Assembly: GCA_951394405.1 (NCBI GenBank)
Contig: OX596335.1
Span: forward strand, 62,001-126,000
Direction of reading: 5' to 3'
Length of the DNA: 64,000 bases
Source of the DNA: Coprinellus micaceus
Lineage: Eukaryota; Basidiomycota; Agaricomycetes; Agaricales; Psathyrellaceae
The number at the start of each line of letters is the position of its first letter. Within the stretch, counting starts at the first letter, position 1. A model generated the notes under the pieces. The model saw only the letters and a list, made by a program, of their open reading frames with translations, searched no databases and was not told the origin of the DNA. This document shows, piece by piece, positions 59,150 to 64,000 of the stretch. Made by a program: the position numbers and the translations under genes.

Positions 59150-60866
59150 TGATGCATCTGCTTGCCTGAGTAGCGAATGATCCATCGCGTAGCCGCCTCA
59201 GTGGCCTTTGGTGATGTACCTGCTCGCACGAGCTTTGGTGATCCATCACGTAGCCGCTGGGCGGTAATTTCCCGGCAGATCGGGAAGGACATTCGGTTTA
59301 TGATGCATCGTGAAGGGAGTGCGCAACACTCACGTACTTTTACTGTGAGGCGCCGCTGTGCAAGGGTGATGGAACGGCGGGCGCTTAATTTATGATGAAC
59401 GCGCCAGCGACATCAACTCCACACGGAATCAGGCCTGAATGCAGATGAGAGGAAGATGAGCTAAGGGTGGCATATATCATTAACGGAAACCTTCTGGTGG
59501 GTGGTGACTCATCGACTATCTGTCGGGGAAGCAGGAGAGAATCGAGCGACTAAGATTCTTGTTGATGCATCGTGTTTCTTCAGCCCGTGACTGGGTGATG
59601 AATCAGGAACGAGGCGGAGGAGAGCACAAGGGCGATTCCTGATGGATCATGAATGAGGCGGAGGGGAGCTGGGGGGAGGTAAGCGAATCGTTCCTGATGC
59701 ATCATGATCAGGACCGCGCTCAAGAAAAATAGGGGCAGATGCGAGTCGGGAGTATTTGGGAGGAGGCATATTTGCGAGGTAGTCAATGGGTCATGCATCA
59801 TCTACGAGATGGGGCCGGAAGCGGCGACTCGTGTTCCTGATGAATCAGGATGCGCTCGAGGGAATCGGGGCCTGTTGTCAGGAGATCCTTCGTGATGGAT
59901 CAGGTCCGAGGTGAGGAGAATAAATCGTGATGGATCATGTGTGAGGCAGGACCGGAAGTAGCGGGGTGTGAGAGGTCGTTCATGATGGATCACGTACAAC
60001 GTGAAGGGGACGCATGTCGGCAGCTGGTGACGGATCAGGTATGCGATGCGGGGCCGTGAAGCAGCGAATCGCGTAGCTGATCCATCAGGAACGGGCACAA
60101 AGGAAATTGCGCTCGGGTCATGCGAACCATTGGTGATGGATCAGGTATGCAATGCAGGGCCCAAGCGGGACCGTGAAGCGCCGAATCGCGTAGCTGATCC
60201 ATCAAGAATGGGCATGAAGGAAATTGCGGTCGCGTCATGCGAGCCGTTGGTGATGAATCAGGTATGTGAAGCAGGGCCGGAAGCAGCGAATCATGCAGCT
60301 GATCCATCAGGCACACGCTCAAAGAATTGGGGTCCCGTGTGCGCGAGCCGTTGCTGATGCATCAGGTATGCGATGCGGGGCCATGAAGCAGCGACCCGTG
60401 TAGCTGATGCATCACGAACGGGCACGAAGGAAATTGCGGTCCGTGTGCGCGAGCCGTTGCTGATGCATCAGGTATGTGATGCGTAGGGAGCGAGGGTGGG
60501 GAGGGTCCGTGGTTCATGATGGATCAGGTTTGAGGAGGCGGGATGTCTGAGGGCGGGAGGCGGGAAATCTGGTAGGTGGGAGGACCCCATCAGTCCTGGA
60601 CCCAGCAGCGAGACCCGTGACGGGGTTTTGATCGAGGACCAGGTAGAGGGACGGTCCAAGGAGCTTTGTGATGCATCAGCGGGTGGATGGGCGCAAGGGG
60701 TGGTCAGAAAAAATGTATTATACCAGTATATGTATTACTTTATCCAATAGTGTAGTGAGAGCCCAGTAGTCAGTACAAGTGCTGATCCATCACCAACGAA
60801 ACTTCAATGATCATTGACACGGATGCATCAAATGTGTCCTATCATTTAGTGGTTGCTGATGCATTC
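59150..60866. repeat. Right array of about 29 TGATSCATCA palindromes
   Basis: Same motif set as at the left end, densest from 59830 to 60530 with a spacing near 50 bases. The array extends beyond the inverted repeat on the inner side, into unique sequence just after the transposase gene. Open frames across it (for example ADPSGTGTKEIA repeats) are artefacts of the repeat. Confidence 0.85.
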
Positions 60867-60879
60867 TCAAGGCCGACTC
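59990..60879 (-). repeat. Right terminal inverted repeat
   Basis: Reverse-complement counterpart of 43743-44640. From 60879 inward it is near identical to the left end to about 60400. Further in, the 105-base units are present in a different order and number, so the two ends have exchanged or lost units since they were last identical. Confidence 0.85.
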
Positions 60880-60890
60880 TTGTGCAGTCT
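60880..60890. repeat. Direct repeat flanking the insertion, right copy
   Basis: TTGTGCAGTCT, the partner of 43732-43742, with A/T changed at the fourth position. It is followed at once by transporter coding sequence on the minus strand (GKSR). Confidence 0.7.
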
Positions 60891-62130
60891 CGACTTTCCC
60901 GGGTCCTCCGGCACGATCAGCAGAAGTGCGAAGCCAAATACGGTTGTAATAAGCCCTGAAAGTACCTGTTAGCCGCGCTCCGAGACTCGGTTATCGCTCT
61001 CGGGCGCACATACCTTCGATCAGGAAGATCTAGAAGACGGTACGTACACTATGAGAGACGGATAGTACGAACATCGTGAGCCGGCGTACCTTCCGCCATG
61101 TCGTGACGATGCCGAAGTCCGGGACTTTGAGCAGGCCCGAGGCCAGTAAGCCGCCAACTGCAGGAACCGAGACTTGTGAGAGTGAACCTGAGTAGAGAAC
61201 TAGGGAGGCTTACACGCGCCGGCGGTTGGAGCGATGCCAAATAATATTCCCAGTCGAAGCACGAGTTCATGCCTTCTATAGTACTATATATCCTCCAAAT
61301 TTTCAGCCAGCCCTAGAAACGCGACAAAAGACTACGTACCCTGGACATAATGTAGACGATCGCCGACTACGACATACATGCGACCTCGTTAGCACATCCC
61401 TGGTGCACATTTGAAGAGGGACACACCAACGTTCCTGCCTCGGTCAAGCCGAGGAACACCCGCGTAGCCATGAGTCCAGCTAGATTGTGGACGAAGGCCG
61501 ATCCCATAGATACTGTACCAAACCCGATGACGAGGAACGCAAGCCAGATCGATCCGAAGTGTTTGAGGAGAAGGTTCGATGGGATGTCCGCTGCAGTGTA
61601 CTGAGCGCGATGTGCGAGTGTCAGTTGAGGAAACCGTGATCCACTGGGAAACTGGATAATGTGGTGATTCGTGAGATGGACGTACGACAATGTAGAAGGT
61701 GACGAGGGCGATGTTCAGGTCGTATCCGTGCATATTGAGGTCTTGTTCCAGCCCAGCGACTCGGGCATTCCCTGTGTAGGAAAATCAGTTGATTCAATGT
61801 TCGGGTCTGAAGGATATGAAAGACTCGCCAATGGAAGCTCTACATCAGTTCAGTCACGACGTTCTGGAGGAGCTCTACCTAGGAGAACACGCACCGATCC
61901 ACAACGTTGCAACAGTCTGGAGGGTGCACATCAGCCTCGCTCAAACGTTCATCAAAGGGGGACTAACGAATGGCAGTGAAGAGAGGTAGTATCGTCCAAT
62001 CCAGCTTCTTGAGCAGTCGCCTCTCCAACTCAGGATCGATAACAGTGCTCGACCGCGCCGATCCTGCAAGGTCCTCCTCAGATGCCGCTTTATCCACACA
62101 CGGCCCCTTATCCGGAGCATAGTCAGCCAT
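60880..62130 (-). pseudogene. 5' half of the Dal5-like MFS transporter
   Basis: Minus strand. ATG 62130 in the context GCCATGG gives MADYAPDKGPCVDKAASEED, and an N-terminal cytosolic segment with LERRLLKKLDWTILPLFTAI, the usual start of helix one. Further exons read MHGYDLNIALVTFYIV, then AADIPSNLLLKHFGSIWLAF and GLMATRVFLGLTEAGT (the MFS motif-B region). Other helices follow down to TTVFGFALLLIVPEDPGKSR, after which the element starts. I see no other break. The gene kept its start and splice sites, so a truncated transcript reading into the element may still be made. Together with 42662-43742 it would make a full transporter of about 500 residues. Confidence 0.85.
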
Positions 62131-63771
62131 GGCGTTTATCGCTCTGAGCAAGATGTGGCAGATGGGTGGGGAGTGTCTTATGCAGCCGCTAGAGAGGCTC
62201 TAGGGCAACTTGAACGAAAATGTGCCCCGGGGACTGTCGCCGAGATGAAGGTTGCATTGGTCAGGTCTTCCGATAGAAGATAAGAATAAGTCATCGTCGC
62301 GTTAGTCGAGCTGTGCCCAGGTACGCCTGAGAAACGACAGTGCCGTAATTTGAAGGGCGATAGTGATATGGTGGTGAGTCCAGGCAAAGAAGTCAAAGCG
62401 TGCCGGCAGAAAGCCAGGAAGTATAGGAAGTTGAATTAGAGTTTCGTATGTATCACAGGTTTGGTTTTCCGCGGAAAAGAGTACTTGAGTCAGCGTATCA
62501 ACCTGTTTAGGGATTCCGGTTCTCATTTGTATAAGTATAGGGACCGGTAGGTCGATGCTGAGAGTGACGGTGAGTACGGTGGACGATCGTGAAGTTGGAC
62601 GATCGCGGCTTTTGATTTCGCCGCGTGCGAATCGAGTCCGGCCTCATGCCCGATGACAGGGGGAGGGTCACAGGACGTTCAAGTTTGCTCGAGTCAGCCT
62701 ACAAATACATGTACGGATTTCAAGACCCACGTCGATCCTATCGTCACAGGTTTCTGACTGACTCGGCACTGGGAGACGGCTTCATTCGCAGAATATAAGG
62801 GAGAAGGGGGAAGCCACTGGCTTCCGGCTGACACTGTACAGTGATACCGACTTTCTATCTGTTCTCGTAAGGTCCCACTGGGGGTTTCAACAGCCACTCA
62901 AGAATCCCTGGAAGGAGAAACGGTGGTGTAGTTGAATCTCCGGACCTTCTTTCGGGCCTCGCCAGATCTAGAGGAAGGGCAAGCTTTCAAGTTTGGCAGG
63001 GACCATCAGCTCCCCACCCTCTCTCATAAACGCGATGTTGCTACCATAAGAAGGTAAATAGCGTTATGGCAGAAACCAAGGTGAAGTCGGCTCCTCGTAC
63101 CCAATCCACTCCCCCCAACGCGGCAAGCACTTCGGGACGCCAGTGAGATGCAGTGCACCTACGTGAGCTTCACGAGGATGAAATCTTTGAGAGGCTGTCC
63201 TCAAGAATGATATGGTAGAAGGTGCATTGTGCTTCCCCGAATCCGTTCGTATGTTTACACTATTTGAGAATAAACTTGAAGAGTTACTCCAATGCAAGCG
63301 AGTCGTTGCCTGTCAGAGACATTTTGGTAAGTACGTAGGCCACCTAGTAGAAGTGTTCTCAACCCTATACGACTTTGTCGAGGGCAAGGTCAATTAGATG
63401 CTCCACCCTCCCCCGGTCAGCAGGGTTGCTGACCCCCCTTTGTGGGGCTCGGCGCTTAATGGAAGTCAGGAAGCGTGCTGAGGTGCAGTTCAGGGCATCG
63501 TCTTTGGGCGACGAAAACAAGCACAGCGCCGGGTCTAGTAGTATGCGTGCATACCCAACAGATCGTGGCTACGCGTTTGTGTGTACAGGCATCATCGTGA
63601 TACCCCCCCTACCTCCCGCGCTGAGTGGTAACAATTGGGACTATCAGGCGCCTCTCACGCGAACCACTCCCGGGCGCCCCCGTCTTGTAGTTCTTTCTGA
63701 CGGAAGTCGATGCTCGATCGTAGGACCGCGAATGTCGTAGCGCCCATCGATCTTCTGAGCTCCTAGATACC
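62131..63771. other. 1.6 kb intergenic, no gene seen
   Basis: Upstream region of the split transporter and of DUF6533 copy 7. Several short open frames occur, none with a recognisable motif. Open frames at 62302-62526 and 63375-63740 lack protein-like composition. Confidence 0.45.
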
Positions 63772-63778
63772 TATATAT
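63772..63778 (+). promoter_or_regulatory. TATA box of DUF6533 copy 7
   Basis: TATATATCTT starts 59 bases before the ATG at 63831, the same ten bases at the same distance as for copy 3. Confidence 0.65.
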
Positions 63779-63830
63779 CTTAGGAGACGTCTCAAGACAT
63801 CCCCATTACCCACCGATTCCATTCCTTACC

Positions 63831-64000
63831 ATGGACCCCGAGGTCGTTGCAGAGATCACCGCCCTGGTTCCATTGTACCAGTCCTGGCAGATTCTACAAT
63901 TTACTCAATGTACGATCCGCAGTCTCTCTGTTGCTGTCTGGAATTTAAATTGACGCTAGCCCATCTGACATATCTATTGAAGTGGCTGTATTCACTGCTC
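63831..64000 (+). CDS. DUF6533-type seven-helix membrane protein, copy 7 (5' part only)
   Basis: ATG 63831 with TTACC before it gives MDPEVVAEITALVPLYQSWQ then ILQFTQ, followed by an intron from about 63909 and the start of the next exon (VAVFTAL-like) at the window edge. The first exon matches copy 3 at most positions (MDSEIIAEITAMVPMYQAWQ). The rest of the gene is outside the window. It shows that the family cluster continues beyond the transposon insertion. Confidence 0.78.

Larger units (their letters stand above)
43743..60879. mobile_element. 17.1 kb KDZ transposon with extra genes
   Basis: The boundaries come from three lines. First, the transporter reading frame breaks at 43742 and resumes at 60880, and the joined codons TCG AGA CTG CTC AAC restore SRLLN. 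Second, an 11-base direct repeat flanks the element. Third, long inverted repeats start at both ends (GRGTCGGC near the tips, then ATGCATCAGC[CA]ACCACTAAAT). Inside are a complete KDZ transposase (55055-59029) and genes A-E on the minus strand (45892-51851) plus F and G on the plus strand (52143-54070). Both ends are packed with TGATSCATCA palindromes. The high identity of the inverted repeats and the intact frames of the transporter halves argue for a recent insertion. KDZ elements are known from basidiomycetes; this size, gene set and end structure are what stand out. Confidence 0.88.

Noticed and set aside
60046..60357. Repeated frame reading ADPSGTGTKEIA in the element ends
   Set aside because: The repeat is the translated 105-base unit of the inverted repeat, present on both strands and with shifted frames. 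It has no start context and no codon bias.
43743..60879. Starship-type giant element
   Set aside because: Starships carry a DUF3435 tyrosine recombinase at one end and lack long inverted repeats. Here the enzyme is a KDZ transposase and the inverted repeats are long.
43743..60879. TET/JBP dioxygenase gene expected beside KDZ transposases
   Set aside because: I looked for an HxD...H iron-binding pattern in the products of genes A-G and saw none that sits in a dioxygenase-like context.
1..64000. CRISPR arrays, bacterial operons, ribosome binding sites
   Set aside because: The window is fungal nuclear DNA with introns in almost every gene. The only regular repeat arrays are the palindromes of the transposon ends, which lack the spacer structure of CRISPR.

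Overview
The window is nuclear DNA of a filamentous basidiomycete, most likely an agaricomycete. Genes carry many 50-60 base introns with GT..AG ends, laccase and subtilase genes are present, and two gene families typical of mushroom-forming fungi dominate: DUF6533 seven-helix membrane proteins and a KDZ (Kyakuja-Dileera-Zisupton) transposon. All names below come from reading translations by eye. No search was run, and exon edges are my own splice readings.

Left part (1-38 kb): a laccase 3' part, about 4.8 kb of degenerate DNA, a secreted proteinase-K-like subtilase, then a cluster in which six complete DUF6533-type membrane protein genes (9.1, 16.4, 19.0, 25.1, 26.9 and 34.2 kb; a seventh starts at 63.8 kb) alternate with other genes. 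Those others are a different seven-helix membrane protein, a metacaspase, a tandem pair of secreted dienelactone hydrolases, a large PA-domain subtilase and small unknown genes. The seven DUF6533 paralogues share the same layout but differ in their tails, so this is a local family expansion.

Middle (38-42 kb): a type-I membrane protein with a Kre9/Knh-like outer domain and a very long proline/serine-rich inner tail.

Right part (42.6-62.1 kb): the main result. A Dal5-like MFS transporter gene on the minus strand is cut in two by a 17.1 kb insertion (about 43743-60879). Joining the two flanks restores the reading frame at the codon level. The insertion has long terminal inverted repeats, a flanking 11-base direct repeat with one mismatch, and about 30 copies at each end of a 10-base palindrome (TGATSCATCA and variants). 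It carries an apparently intact KDZ transposase with its CxC2 cysteine cluster plus about seven further genes. Three of those encode related copies of one short unnamed domain. I read it as a recent, possibly still mobile giant KDZ element with its own gene set. After the interrupted transporter there is 1.7 kb without a clear gene and then the start of the seventh DUF6533 gene.
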